Shown: in pieces, positions 17,472 through 25,787 of the stretch | Layout: the number at the start of each line of letters is the position of its first letter | Numbering within the stretch: the stretch's first letter is position 1 | Notes under the pieces: model-generated | Seen by the model: only the letters and a program-made list of their open reading frames with translations | What the model was told of the DNA's origin: nothing | Database searches by the model: none | Translations under genes and position numbers: made by a program | Assembly (NCBI GenBank): GCA_022842685.1 | Contig: JALHPC010000017.1 | Location: forward strand, 1-54,307 | Direction: 5' to 3' | From: Candidatus Kapaibacterium sp. | GTDB lineage: Bacteria > Bacteroidota > Ignavibacteria > Kapaibacteriales > Kapaibacteriaceae | DNA: 54,307 bases

Positions 17472-19709
17472 ATGCGTATTCCCTCTTCTGCCGCCATGTT
17501 GCTGGCAACCTTGTTTGCCACGACCATTACAGCCATGGCACAACCTGCCATGAATGCCACAACGGCCCAGTTACTTTCGCAGGCCGTTGCGATTGCTAAA
17601 CTGCCCGACGCCGCTCAGCACGTTACTGCTCGCCAGAGCTATCCGTTTGTGATCAACAACGGCGTTCCCTGTATTGAGCTGTTCGTAAAAGCCACCACGC
17701 AGTGGGATGCTCAATCTGTGGGGGCTACCGTAACCTCGCAGGTGGGATTGGTACGCGGACTTCGCATTCCTGTATCGGCCGTGGGCAGACTCTTGAACAG
17801 CTCGGACGTTCTAGCCCTTGAGGCAGCTACGTGGTGCTACCCTACTACCGACGTCTCTGTGGTAGAAATCGGTGCCGACAAGGTTCACAACGGTGAAAAC
17901 GGACTCCAACCGCTTACTGGCAAGGGCGTAATCGTGGGCGTGTTCGATTCTGGTATCGACCCCACGTCGAGCGACTTCGCCAGCAACGGTGTTAGCCGTA
18001 TTGTTGCACTATGGGATATGTCGGACCCAGCTTCCGACAAGGCGCCGACCGGCTTTTCGTGGGGACGAGAGTACAGCCGTGCCGACATCACGTCTCGCAC
18101 GCCACTCGACGCTACTGACCGCAGCGGACACGGCACACACGTAACAGGCATAGCCGCCGGAAGTGGCCTTGCGCAGTTTGGAACACGCGGTGTTGCCCCA
18201 GAGGCCGACCTTGTAATCGTCAAGGGACATCGCGTAGATCAGCCTAGGGCTGGCTTTAGTAACATCGACATCATTGCCGGATGCCAGTACATCATGAGCA
18301 TTGCCGATAGAGAAGATAAACCTTGCGTTATCAATCTAAGCTTGGGCTCGCCCATTGGGCCACATGATGGATCGACGCTGTTCGAACAGCAATTGGACGA
18401 TCTTGTAAAACCGGGAAGACTAATCGTGGTGGCAGCCGGCAATGACGGAGCGCTACCCATCCATGCCGGCGGAGACAAGAAGTCGGATGAGACAGTGGAA
18501 GCACTCATTGCTCCGGTTAACCTCTGCGAGGTTTTCGATGGATTCTGCCCTCCTATCGAGAACTTTGTGATGACAGCCGCAGACATTTGGTTTACAGCAG
18601 GTACTGTCGACACAATCATCGTTTCGGCCTATGGAGTCGACGCAGATGCCCTTACACCAGTAAAGTCGCTTCGATACGCTCTTTCTGATGCTGCACAAAA
18701 TCAACCCGTTGTAGTCGATGAAATGGGCACTATAGCCGGCTTCTTTAACCTGTTGTCTACTACTACCGGACATCCCCGAGGCGATGGTAACGTTAGCGTT
18801 CAAATCCACAATTCCGGTGTTGCCGACATCGATATCACCTCGCGTCTTTGGTCATTGGCATTTGTTGGTAAAGGTGGCGGTCGCATCGACATGTGGGCCG
18901 GTGTTCCTATTCCAGAGTCGTTTCCTGTGCAAGGGGCACTCGGAACAACCATCTATGGAAACAACGAGATGACAACAGGGGCACCTTCAACAGCCCGCAA
19001 CGTGGTGAGTGTTGGCAGCTATGTCACAACCAACTCATGGGAATCTTGGGAAGGTCCACAGCAGACTGAAAGCGAGCTTGGATCATTGTCCGAATTCAGT
19101 TCACGAGGTCCCACGCGCGATGGACGCCGCGCACCTGTCGTATCTGCACCTGGCGAGATGATTGGCTCGACACTCTCCTCTTCACTCGCTTCGTATTCGC
19201 CGATGAACGCACCTTCTGCGAAACTCCCGTTCCGCGATGTTGTAATGGCCCAGGGCACGTCGATGGCAGCTCCTCATGTTGCTGGCACTGTTGCGTTGCT
19301 CCTGCAAGCTCGCCCGCGTTTGCACTTCGAGTCGCTTATGGGTATTCTAGACAGGTCGTCGCGTCATGACACGTTTGCGCCTGTTGACGACAATCAGTTT
19401 GGCTTCGGAAAACTGTCGGCCGAGAATGCTGTACGGGATGTTCTAACGTCGGTAATCGACGACATGCCCACTGGTTCTACGCGCGCGTGGCCCATCCCCT
19501 CGTCGAACGTCGTGACGGTCTCCGGCGCGTTTTTCGACGCCCCCTACTGGGCTGTGAATGTTATGGGGCAACGAGTACAGCTGCGCGAGGTAGCCAGTGA
19601 TGACACGTTGATCACGCTCGACGTTCGCATGCTCACGCCGGGTATGTGGACGATTGTACAGGAGCAGGACTCACGTCGTGTTACTGTACCCATCATCATA
19701 GCACGTTAA
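17472..19709 (+). CDS. Secreted S8 subtilisin-like serine protease with T9SS-type sorting domain
   Basis: The 745-residue exported protease has a signal peptide (about 1-25, ending A-M-A-Q), an N-terminal prodomain-like stretch (about 55-120), and the S8 catalytic triad: Asp159 (V-F-D-S-G-I-D), His220 (G-H-G-T-H-V) and Ser597 (G-T-S-M-A-A-P-H-V). The distance between His and Ser is large because of an insertion of about 170 residues (roughly 350-520), as in other Bacteroidota subtilases. The last 80 residues show the type A C-terminal sorting signature of type IX secretion: W-P-I-P-S-S-N, V-N-V-M-G-Q-R-V, then L-T-P-G-M-W-T-I-V and a basic/hydrophobic end. It should be exported by T9SS and cleaved at the surface. 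ATG 17472 gives the best signal peptide. The MoxR gene follows after 22 bases. Confidence 0.9.
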   Translation: MRIPSSAAMLLATLFATTITAMAQPAMNATTAQLLSQAVAIAKLPDAAQHVTARQSYPFVINNGVPCIELFVKATTQWDAQSVGATVTSQVGLVRGLRIPVSAVGRLLNSSDVLALEAATWCYPTTDVSVVEIGADKVHNGENGLQPLTGKGVIVGVFDSGIDPTSSDFASNGVSRIVALWDMSDPASDKAPTGFSWGREYSRADITSRTPLDATDRSGHGTHVTGIAAGSGLAQFGTRGVAPEADLVIVKGHRVDQPRAGFSNIDIIAGCQYIMSIADREDKPCVINLSLGSPIGPHDGSTLFEQQLDDLVKPGRLIVVAAGNDGALPIHAGGDKKSDETVEALIAPVNLCEVFDGFCPPIENFVMTAADIWFTAGTVDTIIVSAYGVDADALTPVKSLRYALSDAAQNQPVVVDEMGTIAGFFNLLSTTTGHPRGDGNVSVQIHNSGVADIDITSRLWSLAFVGKGGGRIDMWAGVPIPESFPVQGALGTTIYGNNEMTTGAPSTARNVVSVGSYVTTNSWESWEGPQQTESELGSLSEFSSRGPTRDGRRAPVVSAPGEMIGSTLSSSLASYSPMNAPSAKLPFRDVVMAQGTSMAAPHVAGTVALLLQARPRLHFESLMGILDRSSRHDTFAPVDDNQFGFGKLSAENAVRDVLTSVIDDMPTGSTRAWPIPSSNVVTVSGAFFDAPYWAVNVMGQRVQLREVASDDTLITLDVRMLTPGMWTIVQEQDSRRVTVPIIIAR

Positions 19710-19731
19710 CGACTTTCACAAAAGCACCGCA

Positions 19732-21036
19732 ATGGCAACAAACGTCATCACCAGCATCGAAGAAGTATCGCGTGAACTTAAGGCCGCAGCGGCATTTATT
19801 GGTCAACGCGTTGTAAATCGTGAAGAAGTTATCGAACAGGCGTTCTGTGCGTTGCTTACCGCGGAGCATATTTTGCTTCAAAGCCGGACGGGCGTTGGCA
19901 AGTCGCTACTTGCCGAGCAGATTTTTAACATGTTCGAGGGGGCACATGTGTTTCGTGTGCAGGCCTCGAAAGAACAGCAGCCCGATACGTTTTTCGGCGG
20001 ACTCGACCTGGACAAGCTAAAATCTGGCCGTATTGAGCACAACACCCAAGGTTCGCTGGTTGAAAGCGAGTTCGGCTTTATCGACGAGATTTTTGATGCC
20101 AATGACTTTACGCTTCGGGCTCTCCTGTCCTTGCTAAACGAACGGCGCCTCATCCGTGGTGTTCAAAACGTACCTTCGAAACTTCATACAGTCATTGCTG
20201 CCACAAACTATCTACGCGTCAACGAGGTTACTGAAGCACTTCTTGACCGATTCTTGTTCAAAGCTGTCATACTCCCCGACAAGGATCCCTTCATCCAATA
20301 CAAGATTTCGCAGCGGTACCTGGTACATGGCGGACGTACCATCGAGGCACCAAAGCGCATCTCGTTTGAACAACTTCAGCATCTCCATCGGATTATCACA
20401 GGTAGAAGCGAGGACGTGTCGATCCGCGTTACGACCGAACTGCTGTACTTCACGAACGTCGTTATTCGCCACTTTGAGTTCTTGCGCAATCGGGCGCTGC
20501 ACGACCACGTTAAGCATGACACCGGACAGGACTTTTACATTTCGCCGCGAACACAGGCAAAGTCGCTTGACCTATTACGTGCACTTGCCTTGTTGAAGGG
20601 CCGCAGCGAAGTCCTGCACGAAGATGTCTCGCGCCTCTACTTCATCTTTGCCACGGTTGGATTGCCCGAAGAGATTGCACTGTTCCGAAAGGCATATCAA
20701 ACCGTATACAACTCACTCACTGCGTCAAGGGGCTTCGACCAAGTAACCGTGTTGCTTGAGTTTTGCGACCTGCTGGACACCATTCGTGATCAGCCACAGA
20801 TGATGCGGCAGCCACTTAGCCAGTTTGCGGAATCCCCCGTTCGCCGTGGCTTTGTGGAGTGGTTGCGCGAGAAGTTTGGGAGTGAATCACCTGCTGAACA
20901 CAACCGCAAGATGCTCGAGCAGTTTCTTACCGACTTCATCCCTGTGTGCGATGAGGTTCGCGAGCTAAAAGGGTCGGTCGAGCGCATGTTAGCTCAAACA
21001 CTCATCGTTGTGGAACGCGAGCTCAACCGAGCATGA
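19732..21036 (+). CDS. MoxR-family AAA+ ATPase, RavA-like
   Basis: The 434-residue AAA+ ATPase belongs to the MoxR group. Walker A is S-R-T-G-V-G-K-S (51-58), Walker B F-G-F-I-D-E-I (113-119), sensor I in A-A-T-N-Y, and arginine finger/sensor II in L-L-D-R-F-L-F. MoxR ATPases act as chaperone-like factors on metal-cofactor or multi-subunit complexes and almost always pair with a VWA protein. Here that partner is the next gene, overlapped by ATGA (21033-21036). The long alpha-helical C-terminal half is like RavA rather than the short MoxR proper. Expression is probably from the subtilase promoter, since only 22 bases separate them. The client is unknown. Confidence 0.85.
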   Translation: MATNVITSIEEVSRELKAAAAFIGQRVVNREEVIEQAFCALLTAEHILLQSRTGVGKSLLAEQIFNMFEGAHVFRVQASKEQQPDTFFGGLDLDKLKSGRIEHNTQGSLVESEFGFIDEIFDANDFTLRALLSLLNERRLIRGVQNVPSKLHTVIAATNYLRVNEVTEALLDRFLFKAVILPDKDPFIQYKISQRYLVHGGRTIEAPKRISFEQLQHLHRIITGRSEDVSIRVTTELLYFTNVVIRHFEFLRNRALHDHVKHDTGQDFYISPRTQAKSLDLLRALALLKGRSEVLHEDVSRLYFIFATVGLPEEIALFRKAYQTVYNSLTASRGFDQVTVLLEFCDLLDTIRDQPQMMRQPLSQFAESPVRRGFVEWLREKFGSESPAEHNRKMLEQFLTDFIPVCDEVRELKGSVERMLAQTLIVVERELNRA

Positions 21037-22607
21037 GTCGTAGCGTCATCGAGACGTCCGAGTTCTTCTCCCGAATGGAGGAATTCGGATTCTTCGATAC
21101 CGTCGAGGAACACCTTCCCGACGACTTTACGCTCATTTTCGACATAGCACGGATTATCGAACAACTCAACACCGAGTTGTCAAGGGGCATTGCGCCAATT
21201 TTGGAACTCAACGAGCCAACCGATGCGCCGTTGACGACGCAGTCGATGCTGGTTCCGAATATTCCAGACGTCAAGGAGTACGAGGCAGACCTCATTCGTA
21301 GCGTGACCGAGGTTCGAAGCATCTATCCGTATCAGTTCCTCTTGCCTGAGAACGTCTTCCTGCAGCGTCTAGCAGAGCGTTCGCTGTGGATGCCCAGACC
21401 ACGAACACCGAAGAACTTTCGGTATCAAACCGAGTCGGACCAGTTTGCTCCTGACGATCGTAAACAAAAGGTCTACGTGCTATTCGACACATCGTCGTCG
21501 ATGCGGCAGCACTATAGAATTCACTTGGCGAAGGCCATTGCCTACTTGTTTCTGCGTCAGAACAGACGCGAGCTAGGAACCGTGTTCTTTCGAACGTTCG
21601 ACCTACATGTAGGCGAGCTCATGACTGCACGCGATGTGCCGGGCTTCAACGCCCTGATTAGCCACATCATGCATTTGAATCCCATTGGCAACGGTACCGT
21701 GCTGCATAAAGCCATTGCCACGGCCATTGCCGACATTCAACACGAAAGCCAGTTATCACAAGCACAAATTCTTGTTATCACCGATGGTGTAGCGCATATC
21801 GACAACGAGGAGTTGCAAGCCGCCATGGGCGATACCATCTCGGTGAACACCGTTAAGATTGGCAGCTCACGCATGGTTGTCGATGCAAAAGTGATTGAAT
21901 CACAGATCTATGCCTCGAACAGTCCGAATGCCGTTCGACTACGCCAGCTCTTTGAACAACGTAAGGACCTTGAACTTCAGCTATCCACGGCGTCAGGACA
22001 TCTGCGTCAAGAAGGACTCCGCAGCCAAATTCAAATGATTCAGCGACAAATCGATACGCTGGCAGAGCGTGTCGGACAGCATGTGTCAGAACATTACGGG
22101 ATGGAGATCCAGCGCCTTTCGAAGGTCTATGTTAATGTCGACGACATCAATCCGAAGCAGCTCTTTGCATTTGACTCTGCAACAGTAGACGAAATCGAGG
22201 AGCTTGCCGAGGCTCTGTTAGAGGCACTACGGACCGAACGTCAGGTAGAGGATATTCGCAGAGCTGCAATCTTCTACGACCACTTGTATCTGCTGATGCA
22301 GTTTAACGAAGAGCATGCTTCGCGATTCGAGCAAGCCGCCAAGGAATTGGAGTCAATGCTCGACAACATCCTTAACAAGCCAACCGGGGCTAGTCAGGAT
22401 GTTTCGATAAGTGACCTTGAACGTGTGCAGCTTCGGCACATGTTGGGCGGGTCGTTTGCCAAAGACTCGTTCTCGTTACCACGCTTGTTACGCATGCTGT
22501 GGCTGAAGCTTGTTCGCTGGTGGAAAACACGACGTCAGTTCAAGAGCTTTCGCTCCATAACTGGCAAGTCGGTCTCGCGACGTCCCACCAAATCTGGTGG
22601 CAACTAA
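21033..22607 (+). CDS. VWA-domain partner of the MoxR ATPase (ViaA-like)
   Basis: The 524-residue cytoplasmic protein has a helical N-terminal half and a VWA domain (about 145-320) whose MIDAS motif is intact: D-T-S-S-S (152-156) and I-T-D-G-V. A coiled-coil rich stretch (about 300-360) and a basic tail follow (R-W-W-K-T-R-R). The VWA domain is usually the adaptor that delivers clients to the MoxR/RavA ATPase. Start ATG 21033 overlaps the ATPase stop, giving strict translational coupling. No signal peptide or transmembrane helix is seen. It converges with the UDP-glucose dehydrogenase gene 18 bases on. Assignment to the ViaA group is by architecture and partner, not by a specific signature. 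Confidence 0.8.
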   Translation: MSRSVIETSEFFSRMEEFGFFDTVEEHLPDDFTLIFDIARIIEQLNTELSRGIAPILELNEPTDAPLTTQSMLVPNIPDVKEYEADLIRSVTEVRSIYPYQFLLPENVFLQRLAERSLWMPRPRTPKNFRYQTESDQFAPDDRKQKVYVLFDTSSSMRQHYRIHLAKAIAYLFLRQNRRELGTVFFRTFDLHVGELMTARDVPGFNALISHIMHLNPIGNGTVLHKAIATAIADIQHESQLSQAQILVITDGVAHIDNEELQAAMGDTISVNTVKIGSSRMVVDAKVIESQIYASNSPNAVRLRQLFEQRKDLELQLSTASGHLRQEGLRSQIQMIQRQIDTLAERVGQHVSEHYGMEIQRLSKVYVNVDDINPKQLFAFDSATVDEIEELAEALLEALRTERQVEDIRRAAIFYDHLYLLMQFNEEHASRFEQAAKELESMLDNILNKPTGASQDVSISDLERVQLRHMLGGSFAKDSFSLPRLLRMLWLKLVRWWKTRRQFKSFRSITGKSVSRRPTKSGGN

Positions 22608-22625
22608 GGCATCTGCTTCATCTGC

Positions 22626-23966
22626 TCATTGAGCAGCAACGCTTGCCCGTCCCACAGAGTGATACTCTATTCCGGCGTTGCGCATCTCGGCAAGGTCGAA
22701 GAGGTTTCGCCCATCAAACACGACGGGCTTAAGCATAATGCGTCTAATGTGTTCCCAATCTGGGCGCCGGAATTCGTTCCATTCTGTCGCAATGATCAGT
22801 GCCGACGCCCCTTCACAGGCGTCATACGACGAGTTGGCATAGACAATGGCATCTCCGAGCAAGCGCTTGGCATTTTCCTTGGCCTCAGGATCGTAGGCCA
22901 CAACCGTAGCTCCTGCATCGGTGAGTACACGAACGATAGCAAACGCCGGAGCCTCTCGTGTGTCATCTGTGTCTGGCTTAAACGCCAACCCCCAAAGGGC
23001 AATGCGATGCCCCTTAAGAGAGCCGTTAAAATGACGAACAATGCGTTGGGCAAAGCGTTCAACTTGGTATCGATTGACGTCCATTACCGATTCCAAGATC
23101 TCAAGAGGCGTGTTTGCACTTCGCGCAGAATGAACAAGAGCACGTACGTCCTTAGGGAAGCACGAACCACCGTAGCCAATTCCGGCATAGAGGAAACGCT
23201 TCCCAATTCTATCGTCGGCCCCCATCCCAATACGAATGTTCTCGATGTCGGCCCCAACGTGTTCGCAGTATTCGCTTAGGTCGTTCATGAACGAGATCTT
23301 CGTTGCAAGAAACGAATTTGCCGCATACTTTGTCACCTCGGCACTCTTTTCGTCGAAGACCAGAATCAGTGCCCCTTCTCTCTCGAAAGGGGCATAGAGC
23401 TCGCGCATGGCGGCTTCGGCATGTGGGTTTGACGTGCCGATGACGATGCGGTCTGGTTTTAGAAAGTCCTCGACGGCAAATCCCTCACGCAAGAACTCCG
23501 GGTTGCTTACAACGGCCACCTGACGTCCGGGAGCATGGCGCTCGACTACGGCGGCAATGGCGGCTGTGGTTCCCACGGGTACAGTACTTTTATTGACGAG
23601 AACGAGGGGTTCCGAAATATCGAGCTCGACAATCAGGTTTGCGATGCGTTCAGTTGCTTGAAGAACGTAAGAGAGGTCTGCCGATCCGTCCTCGTCGGGA
23701 GGTGTTGGCAAGCAGAGCATCAGCACCGAGCATGTTCGAACAGCATCGGCAATATCGAGCGAGAAGTCGAGGCGTCCCTCACGTATGTTCCGCGACATGA
23801 GATGGTCGAGCCCTGGTTCGTAAATCGGGACGATTCCCTGACGAAGCTTCTCGATTTTATTCGGATCAATATCAATGCATAGCACGCGATTGCCGATTTC
23901 GGCAAGGCACGTCCCTGTGACGAGACCTACATATCCAGTACCGATGATGCCGATAGTTGAGGACAT
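22626..23966 (-). CDS. ugd: UDP-glucose 6-dehydrogenase
   Basis: The enzyme oxidises UDP-glucose to UDP-glucuronate with two NAD+, feeding surface polysaccharide synthesis. The 446 residues begin with the NAD-binding G-x-G-Y-V-G (G-T-G-Y-V-G, 9-14). The catalytic cysteine is C269 in G-Y-G-G-S-C-F-P-K-D. The conserved K-S-T-V-P-V-G-T-T and N-P-E-F-L-R-E-G segments, and F-K-P-D-T-D-D-T-R-E in the C-terminal UDP-binding domain, are intact. It is the last minus-strand gene of the envelope group, 27 bases after the 55-residue membrane protein, and may share its transcript. A short palindrome (22622-22636) overlaps its stop codon. Confidence 0.95.
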   Translation of the reverse strand: MSSTIGIIGTGYVGLVTGTCLAEIGNRVLCIDIDPNKIEKLRQGIVPIYEPGLDHLMSRNIREGRLDFSLDIADAVRTCSVLMLCLPTPPDEDGSADLSYVLQATERIANLIVELDISEPLVLVNKSTVPVGTTAAIAAVVERHAPGRQVAVVSNPEFLREGFAVEDFLKPDRIVIGTSNPHAEAAMRELYAPFEREGALILVFDEKSAEVTKYAANSFLATKISFMNDLSEYCEHVGADIENIRIGMGADDRIGKRFLYAGIGYGGSCFPKDVRALVHSARSANTPLEILESVMDVNRYQVERFAQRIVRHFNGSLKGHRIALWGLAFKPDTDDTREAPAFAIVRVLTDAGATVVAYDPEAKENAKRLLGDAIVYANSSYDACEGASALIIATEWNEFRRPDWEHIRRIMLKPVVFDGRNLFDLAEMRNAGIEYHSVGRASVAAQ

Positions 23967-23993
23967 ACGGAATGTGATTCGTGAGAAATTGGA

Positions 23994-24161
23994 CTAGAGC
24001 ACCAGAGCGATGGCAACCATCAACAAGAGCAGCACTGCCACGAGAATAGCGAGTTTAACAAGACGTTTCACGATGGCAAGCACAAGCATTATCGCAAGCG
24101 CCCACACAAGAACTTGAGCGAATACGGGTAACGTATGATACCATGCAATGAGCTGCGTCAT
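23994..24161 (-). CDS. 55-residue two-helix membrane micropeptide, coupled to the TonB gene
   Basis: This gene is short enough to be missed. ATG 24159-24161 overlaps the TonB-like gene's TGA (24158-24160) in the classic ATGA form, and the frame runs to TAG at 23994-23996. The predicted protein has two hydrophobic segments (about residues 11-30 and 36-55), separated by V-K-R-L-V-K, which would form a cytoplasmic or periplasmic hairpin turn with positive charge. There is no similarity I can name. The tight coupling and membrane-like composition argue for a real product, perhaps an accessory subunit of the TonB/SPOR envelope machine encoded just upstream. The alternative is a non-coding gap between the TonB gene and ugd. 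Confidence 0.7.
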   Translation of the reverse strand: MTQLIAWYHTLPVFAQVLVWALAIMLVLAIVKRLVKLAILVAVLLLLMVAIALVL

Positions 24162-24922
24162 GATGTTCGAAACACAAATGTGATGGTACCTTCCATTTCG
24201 ACGTCGGAATCAAGCTTGTTAAAGCGCCACTGTTGAAGGGCGCGAATTGCTGCTTTGTCGACCTCGGGGTTGCCAGCGCGCTTCACTGGCCAGACTGCAG
24301 TCACAGAACCATCGGGCTGCACTCGGAAGCGAAGTTTGACGGAAGTATTGAGCGAGCCCGGTGGATACTCTGGCATGATTTTGCGAAGCACAGTGCGATT
24401 CCCACCGCCACCCCAATCAATGTCGCCTAAACCAAGGCCAGCTCCACGGCCGGAGCCGCGGTCGCCAAGACCATAACCATCATCCGAACCGGAACGACTG
24501 CCAATTGTACGCTCGGCGGCATCAGCGTCTGTCTTATCGGGCCCCTTCACGCCTACGTCCTTTGCCGCAACAAGGTTGGCCGACTGCGAGGGATCTTTCG
24601 CAGGAGTGGCACCTGTTGCCGACGTTGCTGCACGGGTTGCGTCGTCGAGCGGATTGCTTACGTCTTGCCCCTTCATCTTGGCCCCCTCGGCTGTCAAGTT
24701 CCCCTTGCGGGCCCCCGTTCCGTCTCCTTCTCCAAATACGAGTAGGGTCACCGGCTCTGGTCGCGAAAGAGCTAATGGTTCGGGCTTGTCGACATGTGAA
24801 CACGTCATCATACCAAGGAACAACGCAAGAGCAACGCACGCAATGGCAAAGCTCTTAAAGGTATCTGGTGACCAGACCAGCTGGAACTCGATGTTCTTGG
24901 TGGAGACGTCTCGTCCTGACAT
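24158..24922 (-). CDS. TonB-family energy-transducer-like protein
   Basis: The 254-residue inner-membrane protein has one N-terminal transmembrane segment (about 24-41), a Gly/Ala/Asp-rich periplasmic linker (about 60-170) instead of the usual Pro-Lys rich spacer, and a C-terminal TonB domain (about 175-254) with P-E-Y-P-P-G, V-Q-P-D-G-S-V, D-K-A-A-I-R-A-L-Q-Q-W-R-F and the final G-T-I-T-F-V-F strand. TonB domains carry proton-motive energy to outer-membrane receptors. ExbB/ExbD are not in this window. It is the fourth gene of a minus-strand group (TPR, barrel, SPOR, TonB, micropeptide), so the barrel gene may encode its receptor. Spacing from the SPOR gene is 10 bases. Confidence 0.85.
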   Translation of the reverse strand: MSGRDVSTKNIEFQLVWSPDTFKSFAIACVALALFLGMMTCSHVDKPEPLALSRPEPVTLLVFGEGDGTGARKGNLTAEGAKMKGQDVSNPLDDATRAATSATGATPAKDPSQSANLVAAKDVGVKGPDKTDADAAERTIGSRSGSDDGYGLGDRGSGRGAGLGLGDIDWGGGGNRTVLRKIMPEYPPGSLNTSVKLRFRVQPDGSVTAVWPVKRAGNPEVDKAAIRALQQWRFNKLDSDVEMEGTITFVFRTS

Positions 24923-24932
24923 GCGTTACTCG

Positions 24933-25784
24933 TTAGCGTACTCGTGCTATCCATGGCTGCGCAATACCAAGTGAAAGGGCAGCTTCTTCGGCACTTTCGC
25001 GTTTGGCAAAGGCTCCAAAGCGTACGCGATACCAGGTTTGCCCCTTGACTTCTTGCGCAACGATAAACCCATCACGGATGTTCTTTTCCTTGAGTGTTTC
25101 TAACCACTCTTCTGCATCATCTCGTGATGGAGTGCTGTGTACCTGCACAACATATAGGGCTCCGCTGGAAGGCGAGGCCGACCGCGTTTGTCGCTCTGCA
25201 GTCGCAGGCTTAGAAGCTGGCTTGGGCTCTGGTGCGGGTGTAGGTACCGGCGCTGGTTTTGGTTTAGGTTCCGGCGCAGCCTTAGGTTCCGGCGTTGGTT
25301 TAGATTTAGGTTCCGGTGCAGGTTTCGGTTCCGGTGCAGGTTTGGGTTCCGGTGCAGGTTGGGGCGATACCGTTGGCTTGGTAACTGGAACGGGTCTTGG
25401 TACAGAAGCTGGTTTAGGTTCTGGTTCTGGTTCTGGCACCGGCTCAGGCATCGTCTTTGCTATGGCGCGTTCCTGGTGAACAACAAGCGGAGTATCAACT
25501 GTGGTCTCCGAAGGGCGTTCGGATTCAACAGCCACGAATGGTGCTACTTCCGGAGGGATTCGTAGCACAAACCACCAGTACGCCGCACCACCTATCGCCA
25601 TTCCAATCATGGCAGTTGCTATCAAGAGCAGCCAAAAACCGCCTCTGCGCTTTTCTTCTTGCTTAGGAGGGGGAGGTGGTTCAGGTGTGGGTACGACGCG
25701 GCGCGCCGACGGCTTATCGGCCATGAATCCATCATCGCCCCCGTCGAACCCTGTGTCATTCCATGTTGAATCGTCTGGTGTCAT
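24933..25784 (-). CDS. SPOR-domain membrane protein with Pro-Glu-Lys repeat linker
   Basis: The 283-residue protein has a short cytoplasmic N-terminus, one transmembrane helix (about 48-73), a low-complexity linker (about 113-196) of P-E-P-K-P-A type repeats, and a C-terminal SPOR domain (about 208-283: L-Y-V-V-Q-V-H-S, then W-Y-R-V-R-F-G-A-F). SPOR domains bind denuded peptidoglycan glycan strands, often at division sites. The extended Pro-rich linker can reach across the periplasm. At the DNA level the linker is built from an imperfect 18-base repeat (about 25230-25450), which creates Gly-rich antisense frames that are not genes. It lies between the barrel and TonB genes, with a 3-base gap to the former. 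Confidence 0.9.
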   Translation of the reverse strand: MTPDDSTWNDTGFDGGDDGFMADKPSARRVVPTPEPPPPPKQEEKRRGGFWLLLIATAMIGMAIGGAAYWWFVLRIPPEVAPFVAVESERPSETTVDTPLVVHQERAIAKTMPEPVPEPEPEPKPASVPRPVPVTKPTVSPQPAPEPKPAPEPKPAPEPKSKPTPEPKAAPEPKPKPAPVPTPAPEPKPASKPATAERQTRSASPSSGALYVVQVHSTPSRDDAEEWLETLKEKNIRDGFIVAQEVKGQTWYRVRFGAFAKRESAEEAALSLGIAQPWIARVR

Positions 25785-25787
25785 GAT

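Noticed and set aside
25003..25479. Gly-Ser rich plus-strand frame in the SPOR gene region
   Set aside because: It is the antisense of the PEPKPA linker repeat. The SPOR reading frame on the minus strand is supported by a transmembrane helix and a SPOR domain.
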